The notes under the pieces: model-generated
What the model saw: only the letters and a program-made list of their open reading frames with translations
Told to the model about the DNA's origin: nothing
Databases searched by the model: none
Shown here: positions 8,271 through 17,740 of the stretch, piece by piece
Layout of the letters: each line of letters opens with the position of its first letter
Position numbering within the stretch: the stretch's first letter is position 1
NCBI GenBank assembly: GCA_937906995.1
Contig: CALESB010000009.1
Coordinates: 1 to 47,616, forward strand
DNA length: 47,616 bases
Source: an uncultured Sutterella sp.
GTDB lineage: Bacteria; Pseudomonadota; Gammaproteobacteria; Burkholderiales; Burkholderiaceae_F
Direction: 5' to 3'
Made by a program: the position numbers and the translations under genes

Positions 8271-9104
8271 CTATTCAATGTCATAACCTTGAGCTTTAGC
8301 AAAAGCTACAGTCGCTTGTAAGAAACCTAACTTAGACCCACAATCATAACGGACACCCTCAAAACGATGAGCATACGTTTTCCCCTTAAAAAGGCCCATA
8401 GCGATAGCATCTGTTAATTGAATTTCGCCTCCGACACCTTTTTCAATTTTTTTCAAGGCCTCAAAAATCTCAGGCTCAAAAACATAGCGTCCAATGACCG
8501 CCAAATTTGACGGAGCTGTTCCTAACTTGGGTTTTTCCACCATCATTTCAATCACACTTTGACTATTTGCTTTCAAAGCAACGACTCCATACTTATCTGT
8601 TTGATCTTTGGGAACCGTTTGAACTGCCAAAACATTACCGCCACCTACTTTTTCACGATAGGAGATGAGCTGTCCAATAGCAGGTCTATTGGACGCAATC
8701 AAATCATCAGGCAAAATAACGGCAAAAGGCTCATTGCCCACAATAGACTCTGCACACAAAACCGCATGGCCCAAACCTAAGGGTTCTGATTGACGAAGAT
8801 AAATAAATGAAACATTTACTGGCGCAATTGATTGCACCATTTCAAGTAATTTTTGCTTATTCTTAGCAAGCAATTCTGCTTCTAATTCGGGCGATTTATC
8901 AAAATGATCTTCAATTGAACGTTTATTGCGTCCTGTAATAAAAATCATCTCTGTGATGCCTGCCGCATAAGCTTCTTCAACTGCATATTGAATTAACGGC
9001 TTATCCACCACTGGAAGCATTTCTTTAGGAACTGCCTTGGTTGCGGGTAAAAAACGAGTACCTAAACCTGCCACAGGGAAAACAGCTTTTTTTAATTCTT
9101 TCAT
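8271..9104 (-). CDS. galU: UTP-glucose-1-phosphate uridylyltransferase
   Basis: A 277-aa cytoplasmic enzyme making UDP-glucose from UTP and glucose-1-phosphate. It feeds UDP-galactose and UDP-Galf synthesis as well as the glucosyltransferases in this locus. The N-terminal nucleotide-binding motif AVFPVAGLGTRFLPATKAVPKE is the family hallmark. EMLPVVDKPLIQY, QSEPLGLGHAV, VILPDDLI, GVVALK and YDCGSKLGFLQA are also present. A GAGG lies about nine bases ahead of the ATG. It sits 30 bp after the large membrane protein gene and 8 bp before the pgi remnant in the same operon. Confidence 0.95.
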   Translation of the reverse strand: MKELKKAVFPVAGLGTRFLPATKAVPKEMLPVVDKPLIQYAVEEAYAAGITEMIFITGRNKRSIEDHFDKSPELEAELLAKNKQKLLEMVQSIAPVNVSFIYLRQSEPLGLGHAVLCAESIVGNEPFAVILPDDLIASNRPAIGQLISYREKVGGGNVLAVQTVPKDQTDKYGVVALKANSQSVIEMMVEKPKLGTAPSNLAVIGRYVFEPEIFEALKKIEKGVGGEIQLTDAIAMGLFKGKTYAHRFEGVRYDCGSKLGFLQATVAFAKAQGYDIE

Positions 9105-9134
9105 AATGTTATGCCTCTATGTTCCTAGACTTTC

Positions 9135-11036
9135 TTAATTCTTCAATTGATACAGTCTCAATAAATTATCTCTATAAACTTGAATAAACTGCTCTTCGTC
9201 ATACCCCTTTTCAAACATAGGATCATCCCAAAGAACCACAAAATAATCGATCCCCAACTGATTCATCATAGAAATATCCCCTACTTTACCAGTTGCAAAT
9301 AATCCATTAAGCTGTTTCCAAAGTTCTGGAAGTTTTTCTCTCCCAACTACCGTCGACTCGGCGAGACTAACTTCATAGCTCCAATTGTAATGAGATAAAT
9401 TTCTATTGATCAATATTGGCAGTAATAGGTTTCTGCCATTTGTTTTATCCGAATTAAATAAAAGTCGAGCATCCTTTTCAGTTTGAAGTTCAATGGCATC
9501 TCGAACTTTAACTAATTGGTCACTAGAAACAGGAAAAGATTTATCACCTAACAAATGTGGATACCAATAATTTGAACCTTGAGCTAATTGAAACCCCAAG
9601 AAAATAAGGAGAATCGTTGAAAAAAGTCCTTTTGAATTGATCAAAATAACGGACACAACAGCACCACTGATTCCCAAAAATGGAATTACAAAACGCCAAC
9701 CGAAGTCGTTGGTTGCAATTGTGGATTGCATTACCAACGGCACTAGCCATGAAACCATAGCAATTGCAAACCACTCTTTATGGATACTGTAATTTTTGTT
9801 CTGAATAAAAAAAGCTACGAAGGCGATAAACTGCACGCCAAAATATACCAATGGTGCGATAAGCAAATAAGACACCACATTCAAAAAAATACTTGGTTCA
9901 CGTAGAGTTTGCCATACTCGTATACCCAAACCAGAACTTCCTTCGGGCTTTAACACTCCTAAGTAAGAATAAATGAAGTATGAGGCAAATAGTAACGTAA
10001 AAATACAGATAACCAACCAATTAACTACAAACACTAACTTCTGTTCAGCAGATAACAGTCTAATCATAAAATATGCAAGTCCACACGCAAATAGGGCACA
10101 ACCACCTACATAAGCCGAAGAACCAAATGCCCAAGTAATAATAATTGCAAGACTGAAATATATAGGGGCGCATGCCTTCCAATTCTTAATAAAAGATACA
10201 GACATGACCTTACTCGTTAAAACCATATAAAACATAGTCAACACAAGGACACCAGAAAAAACGTGCTGAGGCACCCAAGGCAACTGGTAAATAATTGTCT
10301 CTAACGAATGATGGTCTTGAAAAAAAACTGGATAATTAAAAGCAGGCAAATTGATAACTGCTACTAAAAATAAGAGTCGTTTAATATTACATTTCTCACC
10401 CTTACCTAGGGATGAGGAAATCAAAAACATAATAGAAAACAGAAAAATACCTGTCAGCCACGTATTAACCAGTATTGCTGAGTAGGCAGAAATTGACAGT
10501 GATTTTGCTATTAAAGCTGAAGAAAAATACCAAGCAAAGTAATAATGCAGCTCGTTACTTAAAGCCGTAAAACCAAAAGGATTCAAAATTGGCAAACCAG
10601 TGCGCAAAATACTACTCGTAATAGCGACTTTTGCATGATCGAATAAGGGGATTGCAACCGTCTGAATACCGTCAACATTATGAATTAACAAACCGTAGAC
10701 ACTGAGAAAAGAAGCTATAGCCCCAATAAAAAAAATACAAATAATCTCTCGACAATTTTTGATGAGACAACCTTTATGGCGGGACAAATAGAGCATAAAA
10801 GCTAAAGGAAAGACCACACTTATAAAAACTGTAAGGCCTGAAAACCCAAAAACTAAAGAAAGCAACAAACCAACAAAAGAAACAAAGCAATAACCGACAA
10901 TCGGTGCTAAGAGTTTGTTACTAAACGAATTTTCTGAGTAGAACAAATTTATTATGGGAAAACCAATTACGGACAATACACTATAAACTAACACTGTTGC
11001 CGCAAAGATAAAGAAAACATTAGGGATCGTTTGCAT
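9135..11036 (-). CDS. Large polytopic membrane protein, possible GT-C type O-antigen glucosyltransferase
   Basis: A 633-aa protein with about a dozen hydrophobic helices over residues 1-480 and a soluble C-terminal domain of about 150 residues. No family name is certain. Its place beside gtrA and gtrB mirrors the third, serotype-specific gene of gtr cassettes, a periplasm-facing GT-C transferase that takes the sugar from the polyprenyl carrier. An acidic/His patch in an early loop (LSNELHYYFAWYF, about residue 165) and a large periplasmic C-terminal domain would suit this. An O-antigen ligase or polymerase is less likely given the size and layout. No strong Shine-Dalgarno precedes the ATG at 11036. 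The gene is strongly AT-rich. Confidence 0.55.
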   Translation of the reverse strand: MQTIPNVFFIFAATVLVYSVLSVIGFPIINLFYSENSFSNKLLAPIVGYCFVSFVGLLLSLVFGFSGLTVFISVVFPLAFMLYLSRHKGCLIKNCREIICIFFIGAIASFLSVYGLLIHNVDGIQTVAIPLFDHAKVAITSSILRTGLPILNPFGFTALSNELHYYFAWYFSSALIAKSLSISAYSAILVNTWLTGIFLFSIMFLISSSLGKGEKCNIKRLLFLVAVINLPAFNYPVFFQDHHSLETIIYQLPWVPQHVFSGVLVLTMFYMVLTSKVMSVSFIKNWKACAPIYFSLAIIITWAFGSSAYVGGCALFACGLAYFMIRLLSAEQKLVFVVNWLVICIFTLLFASYFIYSYLGVLKPEGSSGLGIRVWQTLREPSIFLNVVSYLLIAPLVYFGVQFIAFVAFFIQNKNYSIHKEWFAIAMVSWLVPLVMQSTIATNDFGWRFVIPFLGISGAVVSVILINSKGLFSTILLIFLGFQLAQGSNYWYPHLLGDKSFPVSSDQLVKVRDAIELQTEKDARLLFNSDKTNGRNLLLPILINRNLSHYNWSYEVSLAESTVVGREKLPELWKQLNGLFATGKVGDISMMNQLGIDYFVVLWDDPMFEKGYDEEQFIQVYRDNLLRLYQLKN

Positions 11037-11369
11037 ATGGATGGACGGGATAGATAATTAGAAAAAATGTCTTAGTAGAGAATTTTATCTACAAACAAAG
11101 AAGTTGGCGTCTGAATACAATATTCCAACACTAACCATCTCGAACATTTGTAACTTACGTTTAAAAGTGCTTGCGTACTAATTGTAAAGTCGCGTCAAAT
11201 CACATGGAGCCATTTTATTCCTATTTTCTCATTCAAACAAACTACTCTTCACAGTCCTGAGACTATACTGCAGGGGTTGACGGGCTGTTATCTTCCCCTC
11301 AAAAAAACAAAACTTGAATATCGTTTGAGCTGTGCAGACGTCCTGCTCAATAGTCTCCTTTTATAAAGA
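11037..11369. other. 333-bp intergenic region between the membrane protein gene and gtrB
   Basis: No coding frame or RNA gene is evident here. The stretch is AT-rich and should hold the promoter of the leftward operon starting at 11036. It also contains the hairpin noted at 11325-11350. I could not assign convincing promoter boxes. Confidence 0.4.
11325..11350 (-). terminator. Weak terminator-like hairpin downstream of gtrB
   Basis: TTGAGC (11325-11330) pairs exactly with GCTCAA (11345-11350), and the loop holds a near-palindromic GCAGACGTCCTGC. Read leftward, the stem is followed after about 12 bases by a T-rich run opposite the A7 at 11301-11307. The distance makes it a poor terminator, so this is tentative. 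Confidence 0.3.
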
Positions 11370-12333
11370 CTATTTGCTCCGATCTCGTTCGATAATTTTT
11401 TCAATATGAAAGCGCGGACGGTGCTTACTTTCAAGGTAAATCTTGCCGATATACTCCCCTATTACACCAAGTCCTAAAAGTTGTACTCCACCCAAGAAAT
11501 ACATTGGCACCACAGTTGATGCCCATCCTGACACAACATAATCCCCGACAAGGGAGACTCCTAAGCTCCATAACCCAAAAAATGCTCAAAAGCGAAATAG
11601 CAAAACCTAAAAGTGTAATCAGGCGCAACGGAACAATCGAAAAAGACGAAATTCCTTGCCAAGCAAAAGCGAGCATTTTCTTTAATGGATATTTTGATTC
11701 TCTGGCAAAACGCTCAGCACGATCATACTTTACAATAGAACTTGTAAAACCCAAAAGTCGCACAATACCACGCAAAAAAAGATTGACTTCTTGATATTCT
11801 GAAAGAGCGTCCAAAGCACGACGACTCAAAAGCCTATAGTCGGCATGATTAAAGACCAAGTCAACCCCCATCACCTTCATAAGTTTATAAAATAACTCAG
11901 CCGAAAATCGTTTAAAAAAGGTATCACTTGCCCGAGTATCTCGCACGCCGTAAACAATCTCTTTACCATCAAGAAATTCATTTACCATTTTGGGGATCAC
12001 ATTGATATCGTCTTGAAGGTCCGCATCAATGCTCACGAGAATGTCACCGGGCACTGTCATCAGACCACACCAGAGCGCATTTTGATGTCCTCGATTGCAA
12101 GAGAGCTTGACTCCACAAACCAAAGGATTATTTTTAGAGAATTTTTCAATGAGCGCCCAGGTCTTATCGCGACTACCATCGTCCACATAATAGATAGCAC
12201 TTTGCTCGGCAATAAGCGAGGTCTCAATCATCGATGTCAATAATCGCGTCAAACGCGCGTTCGTCTCGGTAAGAACTTCCTCTTCGTTATAGCATGGGAC
12301 TACGATCCCAAGAGTAGGTATATTTTTGAGCAT
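11370..12333 (-). pseudogene. gtrB: GtrB-like polyprenyl-phosphate glycosyltransferase, frameshifted (or phase-OFF)
   Basis: A GT2 enzyme of the GtrB type: GIVVPCYNEEE, YVDDGSRDKT, the metal motif SIDADLQDD, and two C-terminal membrane helices. The frame is intact to about residue 252. It then shifts at a run of six T on the coding strand (A6 at 11577-11582) and continues as unrelated sequence to a stop at 11431. Removing one base restores the family ending, which reads on through GLWSLGVSLVGDY and FLGGVQLLGLGVIGEYIGKI to KHRPRF and a stop at 11370-11372, giving 320 aa. It is therefore a full-length gene with a single +1 insertion. The cause may be decay, slippage or a sequencing error. gtrA lies 9 bp upstream. 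Confidence 0.88.
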
Positions 12334-12342
12334 TGAGGGGGG

Positions 12343-12723
12343 TCATTTTTTGAACGTCCAAATCGCGTTAATAACATAGTTCCAAAGGAATACTACACCA
12401 GTTGCCAAAATTTGAGCAACCAAAACGGGTAACCCCACACTTATGCCTAGGGCAAGAACCAATTGATTCATCGCCAACCCCATCGTAGACGTCGCAATAA
12501 ATTTAGGGAGCGCTTTTTGATGACGATGACCACCGCCAAAGGTAAAATAAGCGTTTGCCAAATAATTGGCGATACCGCCTACGACAAAACCATAAGCTGA
12601 GGCGTTAGTTGCCGAGACGGCAGCATAGGTCATCAATCCCCACATGATAGCGTAGTGTAAAAGTGTTGCGCTTCCACCTACCACAAAAAACAAGACAAAA
12701 GTTTTTGGATTAATTTGTGACAT
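12343..12723 (-). CDS. gtrA: GtrA-family polyprenyl-phosphate-sugar flippase
   Basis: A small four-helix membrane protein of about 126 aa in the GtrA/DPMS3 family. It carries the N-terminal FVLFFVVGGSATLLHYA, a central basic loop (FGGGHRHQK) and the closing NYVINAIWTFKK segment. GtrA proteins are thought to flip the sugar-lipid made by GtrB to the periplasmic face. The ATG at 12723 starts 7 bp after the yicC stop and the gene ends 9 bp before gtrB, so the three are probably co-transcribed. The flippase stays intact although its gtrB partner is frameshifted. Confidence 0.85.
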   Translation of the reverse strand: MSQINPKTFVLFFVVGGSATLLHYAIMWGLMTYAAVSATNASAYGFVVGGIANYLANAYFTFGGGHRHQKALPKFIATSTMGLAMNQLVLALGISVGLPVLVAQILATGVVFLWNYVINAIWTFKK

Positions 12724-12730
12724 CAATCAA

Positions 12731-13627
12731 CTACTGTAAATTTTGAAGCTGTTCACGCATTTTTTCGATAACTACCTTTAAATCCAATGATGTTTGAGTC
12801 ATTTCAATAGCAACGGCTTTACTACCTAAGGTATTTGCTTCACGATTTAACTCTTGCATCATAAAGTCAAGGCGCTTACCCACTTCGTTATTAGCATTCA
12901 ACATTCTTCTAATTTCTTTAACATGAGTTAGAAGCCGATTCATTTCCTCATCAACATCCATCTTGATCGCATAAAGAAGTACTTCTTGGCGAATGCGATC
13001 CCTAACTTCTTCTGAGGAAAGCTCACTCTTTGCCACAAGAACTTTTTCTAAGGAATCTGACAAGCGCACTTCTAATTTTTGCTGAAGGTTATCTAACATC
13101 TCTGGCAACTTCGGTCGAAGAGATGCAACAATGGACTCAATTTGATTGCAGTAATTTAAAATAACTTGAGATAAAGCGAAGCCCTCTCGTTCTCTAGATT
13201 GATTGAACGCAATTAAAGCCTCTTCCATTCCTAAGAAAACTTCTTTCTTCAAAGCCTCTTTATCGATAGATTTCGCTTTTAACAATCCTGGATAAGTCAA
13301 AATGTTTTCAACCGATAAACTCTGAGCTGAGGACATCGCACTTTTTACTTGCTCTTGCAAAACCAAAAGTGTTTTTAGAGCTTCAACATCCAACTCTTTT
13401 TCAACTTTCACATCACCAACCCAACTTAGTCGACACTCTACCTTACCTCGCTTAACCTGAGAGCTAATAAGTGTTCGAATATCACCTTCAAATGCTTTTA
13501 ACTCCTCCGGTAGACGACAAATGATTTCTAAAAAGCGAGAGTTCACCGACTTTATTTCAATACTTAAAAGACCCAAAAGGGTTGGCACTTGGCATTGCGC
13601 AAACCCCGTCATACTAAACACTGCCAT
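12731..13627 (-). CDS. yicC: YicC family endoribonuclease
   Basis: A 298-aa member of the YicC/YloC family, cytosolic proteins reported to act as endoribonucleases. The signature N-terminus MTGFAQ, the SVNSRFLEI segment, the coiled-coil-rich middle, and the C-terminal EEMNRLLTHVKEIRRML and GKRLDFMMQELNREANTL motifs are all present. The length is normal. It is a core housekeeping gene, 111 bp downstream of pgi, and it marks the boundary between conserved chromosome and the gtr cassette. Confidence 0.93.
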   Translation of the reverse strand: MAVFSMTGFAQCQVPTLLGLLSIEIKSVNSRFLEIICRLPEELKAFEGDIRTLISSQVKRGKVECRLSWVGDVKVEKELDVEALKTLLVLQEQVKSAMSSAQSLSVENILTYPGLLKAKSIDKEALKKEVFLGMEEALIAFNQSREREGFALSQVILNYCNQIESIVASLRPKLPEMLDNLQQKLEVRLSDSLEKVLVAKSELSSEEVRDRIRQEVLLYAIKMDVDEEMNRLLTHVKEIRRMLNANNEVGKRLDFMMQELNREANTLGSKAVAIEMTQTSLDLKVVIEKMREQLQNLQ

Positions 13628-13738
13628 AGAATAAATATTCCTATTCTTTTATCTATACAACAAAAGGAATTTTATATGAAATTCAATTTAAAACCTGAAA
13701 ATAAATATCAACCTCTATTCATTAACAAATGACAAAAA

Positions 13739-15139
13739 CTATAAAACTTCTTTTTCAAGCTCTCTGCAAAGCTTTTTCCCAAACTCTACACCCGGTTGAT
13801 CAAAAGCATTAACTCCATACAACGTTCCTAAAATGGCCGTTTTATGTTCATACATTGCAATCAAAGAACCTAATGTTTTTGGTGTAAGCTTATCTAAAAC
13901 CAAGGTTGAAACAGCATTTATTATTTCTTCTCTTTCCACTTTAATTAAAGCTTCGGCTTGCGCCATTGCATTTGCAACTAATACTTTGTGATGGTAAGCA
14001 TGCGAGTGCCCCGGATCCTTACACCAAACAATCCCAATATTTGTGCGGCTCACGCCTTCTCTAAGCCACTGGTAGAACGAATGCTGGGCTTCATTACCCA
14101 TCCCTCCCCAAACAGCCTGTCCCGTTACTCCTTTCACGCACTCATGATTGAGTGTATAGGCCTTTCCTAAGCTTTCCATCTCCAACTGTTGCAACCAAGG
14201 CACCATCAAACGCAACCTCTCATCGTAAGGGAGCATGCAATGGGAATGTAATCCCAACTGTGTATGAGAATAAAAAGAGAGTAACGCCAAAATTAGCGGC
14301 AAGTTTTGATCGGGTGAAGCATTTTTCAAGTGTTCATCCATCTCATAGCCACCATCCAAAAACTCTTGGAATTTTTCAGGCCCTAGTGTTATCAGTAACG
14401 GAAGCCCAATAGCACTCCAAACCGAAAAGCGACCACCAACCCAGTCCCATAGATTAAATTGATTGTCATGGGGGACATTGACAACCTTAAAAGCATCCTT
14501 TCTAGCACTAATCACTAAAACATGTTTAGCTCGATCACCGAAACTATGAATACCTCCTTTTGCCAACCAATCGTCAACCGCTTGAGCATTGACTATCGTT
14601 TCTCGTGTCGAAAAACTCTTACTCGATATCACCACTAATGTTGTTTTAGGCTCTAGTTCTCCCAACACTCTATCCAAAAGCGAACCATCCACTGCAGACA
14701 AAAAGTGCAAACGAATTGGTTGTTTAATCTCGCGCAATGCATGATAAACTGCATGCGGCCCCATCTCAGAGCCACCTATGCCCACATTGATCACATCGGT
14801 AATTTGTTTTCCTGTCGCACCACGCCAGATACCAGAACGCACATCACGAGCAAGACGCTTCATGCGATTGAGCTCTTGTTGTACTTCTTGGTAATAAGGT
14901 ACTCGTGCATCTCTAGAGCGAAGTGATGTATGAAGAACCTGACGTTTTTCTGATGTATTAACGACAGCTCCTTCCATCATTTGGATTTGAGCTTCAATGA
15001 CTTTATTACTTACTGCATATTGAAGTAACCTCTCCCAAGTGTCATTTGTCATACGTTGGCGAGAGATATTCAATGTCAAACCGCAAGCAGTAGCTTCACA
15101 GTTTGCACGCGTCTCTGACAAAAAAGGAACTGAATTCAT
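13739..15139 (-). CDS. pgi: Glucose-6-phosphate isomerase
   Basis: A 466-aa cytosolic glycolytic enzyme converting glucose-6-phosphate to fructose-6-phosphate. Recognisable motifs are VINVGIGGSEMGPHAV, the phosphate-binding ISSKSFSTRETI, WDWVGGRFSVWSAIG, the MESLGK segment with the catalytic Glu, the GNEAQHSFYQ His region, and near the C-terminus FDQPGVEFGKKL with the catalytic Lys. It is shorter than the 549-aa E. coli enzyme at both ends. It is the functional counterpart of the broken copy at 6947-8262. The transfer gene cluster begins only about 95 bp upstream, so its promoter lies in that short gap or it depends on read-through. Confidence 0.95.
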   Translation of the reverse strand: MNSVPFLSETRANCEATACGLTLNISRQRMTNDTWERLLQYAVSNKVIEAQIQMMEGAVVNTSEKRQVLHTSLRSRDARVPYYQEVQQELNRMKRLARDVRSGIWRGATGKQITDVINVGIGGSEMGPHAVYHALREIKQPIRLHFLSAVDGSLLDRVLGELEPKTTLVVISSKSFSTRETIVNAQAVDDWLAKGGIHSFGDRAKHVLVISARKDAFKVVNVPHDNQFNLWDWVGGRFSVWSAIGLPLLITLGPEKFQEFLDGGYEMDEHLKNASPDQNLPLILALLSFYSHTQLGLHSHCMLPYDERLRLMVPWLQQLEMESLGKAYTLNHECVKGVTGQAVWGGMGNEAQHSFYQWLREGVSRTNIGIVWCKDPGHSHAYHHKVLVANAMAQAEALIKVEREEIINAVSTLVLDKLTPKTLGSLIAMYEHKTAILGTLYGVNAFDQPGVEFGKKLCRELEKEVL

Positions 15140-15233
15140 ATTGTTGAACCAAAATTAGCAAAAGATTTTTTATTATAGTACCAAGTAAAAATTCACCCCT
15201 CCCATCATAGGGTTAATACTTATCACTAATGTT

Positions 15234-15848
15234 TTAGTTCTTATACAAATTTAAAGCCAAAGAAAACACCGCCCCACTTAGGAAAAGAAAACCCATTAAT
15301 GTCCAACTTGCATCAATAACAGTAGGTGCCAAACTAAGCAAAATCATTCCTTCTAGAATTGCAAACATTCCAACCCAAGCCACTCTAAAATGAAAGCTCT
15401 CGGGACTCTTAAACTTCGAGAGCCTCACCTCCCGCTGCACTAATCCATCAATAAAGCATGCGCCAAACAAAGGAAGCATCAACAATCCCAACACCACAGT
15501 TGTACACAGCCGACCTATCGCTAAAACCAACAAAGCAAATAACGCCTTAAAGTACGGTGTATTCCCCGTTCTTTCTGTTGCTGCCATCATTTCTGACTCT
15601 GCCAACCCTAGCGTCATTTCAATCGAAGAGTCGTCTCCCATTGGAGTAACCCTAAAACTCCAAGCCCTTTGGATTCCCCTCATTCCCTTATCAATCGTTG
15701 AAACAAGGTCAAATCCCAAATTTTCCATTTGCCATGTGCGTTCTTTTTCAATAACCGAAAAGATATAAGCCTCATTTTTCATCCCTGGCCACCAAATGAG
15801 CGACACAACAACACCAAAAATCAAAACCATCCAATAAATGCGTGCCAT
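15234..15848 (-). CDS. TraD-associated conjugative element membrane protein (DUF4400/TIGR03747-like)
   Basis: A protein of about 204 aa with four hydrophobic helices (near residues 6-22, 92-115, 145-165 and 178-197). A soluble periplasmic segment after the first helix contains an SVIEKERTWQMENLGFD motif. The pattern and the position directly after traD match the small inner-membrane protein found beside TraD in SXT/PFGI-type integrating elements. Its function is unknown and is presumably to assist the coupling protein. I chose ATG 15848, two bases after the traD stop with an AAAGGA six bases ahead, over an upstream in-frame start at 15881. Confidence 0.72.
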   Translation of the reverse strand: MARIYWMVLIFGVVVSLIWWPGMKNEAYIFSVIEKERTWQMENLGFDLVSTIDKGMRGIQRAWSFRVTPMGDDSSIEMTLGLAESEMMAATERTGNTPYFKALFALLVLAIGRLCTTVVLGLLMLPLFGACFIDGLVQREVRLSKFKSPESFHFRVAWVGMFAILEGMILLSLAPTVIDASWTLMGFLFLSGAVFSLALNLYKN

Positions 15849-15850
15849 GC

Positions 15851-17740
15851 CTATCCTTTCTTTGCTACTAAAATCGGACAACGTGTTTTATAAAGGTATC
15901 CAGCTGAAACCTGAACGATTGCTTCACAGTTAGGAAGTCGCCCTAAAAACTCCGCTGGAAATAAAGCTTCTAAGTTGGAAGACATTTGTCTTGCTACGCC
16001 ACCTGTGTAATCTGGATTAAGGTTTGTTGAAGCTCGTGATGAGACAGAAAGCGTTTGATTAGCAATATAGGTTTTTCCTAAAGTCGCAACGACAAAGTCT
16101 TGTGTCATTCGATCTTTGGTCCGTAAGGCAATCAAATTATTTAAGTTTCCTAAAACAACGTGAGCTGCCTCTACGCTTCCCATTCTATGAGCAAGGTCAG
16201 CAATCGTTTGCATCGCACACGTCGTATGGATCCCTGACTCAGCCCCTTTATTGAGAATTTCAATCAAAGGAACATTAATCACGTTTGATACTTCATCCAC
16301 AAATAAGCTAATTCGAGGTGCTTTGCCTCCTGACAGGCCTAAGTTGTATCGGCGACCTGCAATATTGGCTAAATCGGCTAACCAAATCCCTGCTAGCGTT
16401 GATGCAACAGTAGGATTGGGCATTGAATCTAAGCCGATGTATAAAACATGTCGCCCATTGATCACCTTTTCTAAATTCATCACCGGACGCGTATCGTGAA
16501 TGTCCGTGATCGATGGTGAAAGACTATCGGCAAGCTTGCCTGTTGTAAGCATCGATAGAATCGGCAATAAAGAAGCTGTAATCTTGGAGTAGTGCTCTTT
16601 GTTATGGCGAAATACTTCAACCAACCCGTCAATCGCAGGATCGCTTTGAACAAAGTGCAACTCGCGCTCATAAAACGCTACGAGGAGCATCAACCTTTGC
16701 GTAACAGCTGGGCTCGGTGCCCAACCGGCATTGGCAAGCAACTCTGCCTCATCTTCTTCCCAATTCTCTCTTGCATAATGAGCCACATGACGCTCAAGCA
16801 AGGGCTCTAACAAATCATAAATCCCGAGCCTCACGTGTTTTGCAATGAGGGGCAATGTGGGACGAATCTCTAACGCAATAAGACCTTGAGCAATGGCGTT
16901 CACTGCCATCCATGCAAAATTAGCAAAGCTTTCATCCATATTGGGAGGGAAAGCCTGACGAATACGAGAGGCAATTTCTGTTGCATTGGTAAAGGTATGC
17001 ATAGGATCTAAACGAATCCCCACATCCGGAAATGCCGGATGAAACGTCAACGGATCCATCCGGCCACTGGCCCTGCAAGCATGCAAAATATTATCTTTAA
17101 GGCGCGAAGAGTGTTTGGGGTCAATCACAATCACCACATCACCTCGAGCAATGGCTTGCGCTACTAAGTGACTTAGATACACACCTTTACCGGCTTGTGT
17201 GGTACCACACAAACATAGTCCCCCTTCAAAATTCTTTAAAGGTCGAAAAAGATTTTCATCAGTGTCACTTACCCCATGAATAATCGGCAAACCCTGCGCT
17301 TCATCGGGCAATGCTGACTCACCAATCAAGAGTCGTGAAACCCAATGCGGAAGCTGCAACTTGGTCCAATCCAATTTCATCAACTCATAGAGCTTTTGCG
17401 AGTGCTCCGGCCACCATCGAAATCCCACGCCAAGCCAAAGATCTTCACTATGCCCCTTCATAATCTGAGCCAATTCTTCATAATTAATGAACGTTAATTG
17501 AGAGCCCGATAGTGCTGCTCGCGCCATCAAGACACGAATCGCTTGATAAGCTCGTAAGCCAATCAGAAAAAGAGTGATCGTCCAAAGAACGGCACACCAA
17601 GACAAAGGAAGCTTGTGACTGAAATAAAGCCAGGTCACCCAAGTAAAACTTAATAACCAAGCTCCAACTGACACTAGCTCATACGCTGGCCGCCAACATT
17701 CATATCGATCAAAACTTTGTGAGGTTTTCTCTGCATTCAT
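15851..17740 (-). CDS. traD: TraD conjugative coupling protein (type IV coupling ATPase)
   Basis: A 629-aa inner-membrane ATPase that links the relaxosome to the type IV secretion channel and pumps DNA. Two N-terminal membrane helices lie near residues 27-43 and 47-64. Walker A is CGTTQAGKG (about 178-186), VVIVIDPKH follows, and Walker B is LFVDEVSN (about 479-486), with the AMQTIADL sensor segment after it. The size and motifs fit the SXT/TOL subgroup of TraD. The ATPase motifs look intact, in contrast to the upstream TraI. Its start overlaps the traI stop by four bases (ATGA). Confidence 0.9.
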   Translation of the reverse strand: MNAEKTSQSFDRYECWRPAYELVSVGAWLLSFTWVTWLYFSHKLPLSWCAVLWTITLFLIGLRAYQAIRVLMARAALSGSQLTFINYEELAQIMKGHSEDLWLGVGFRWWPEHSQKLYELMKLDWTKLQLPHWVSRLLIGESALPDEAQGLPIIHGVSDTDENLFRPLKNFEGGLCLCGTTQAGKGVYLSHLVAQAIARGDVVIVIDPKHSSRLKDNILHACRASGRMDPLTFHPAFPDVGIRLDPMHTFTNATEIASRIRQAFPPNMDESFANFAWMAVNAIAQGLIALEIRPTLPLIAKHVRLGIYDLLEPLLERHVAHYARENWEEDEAELLANAGWAPSPAVTQRLMLLVAFYERELHFVQSDPAIDGLVEVFRHNKEHYSKITASLLPILSMLTTGKLADSLSPSITDIHDTRPVMNLEKVINGRHVLYIGLDSMPNPTVASTLAGIWLADLANIAGRRYNLGLSGGKAPRISLFVDEVSNVINVPLIEILNKGAESGIHTTCAMQTIADLAHRMGSVEAAHVVLGNLNNLIALRTKDRMTQDFVVATLGKTYIANQTLSVSSRASTNLNPDYTGGVARQMSSNLEALFPAEFLGRLPNCEAIVQVSAGYLYKTRCPILVAKKG

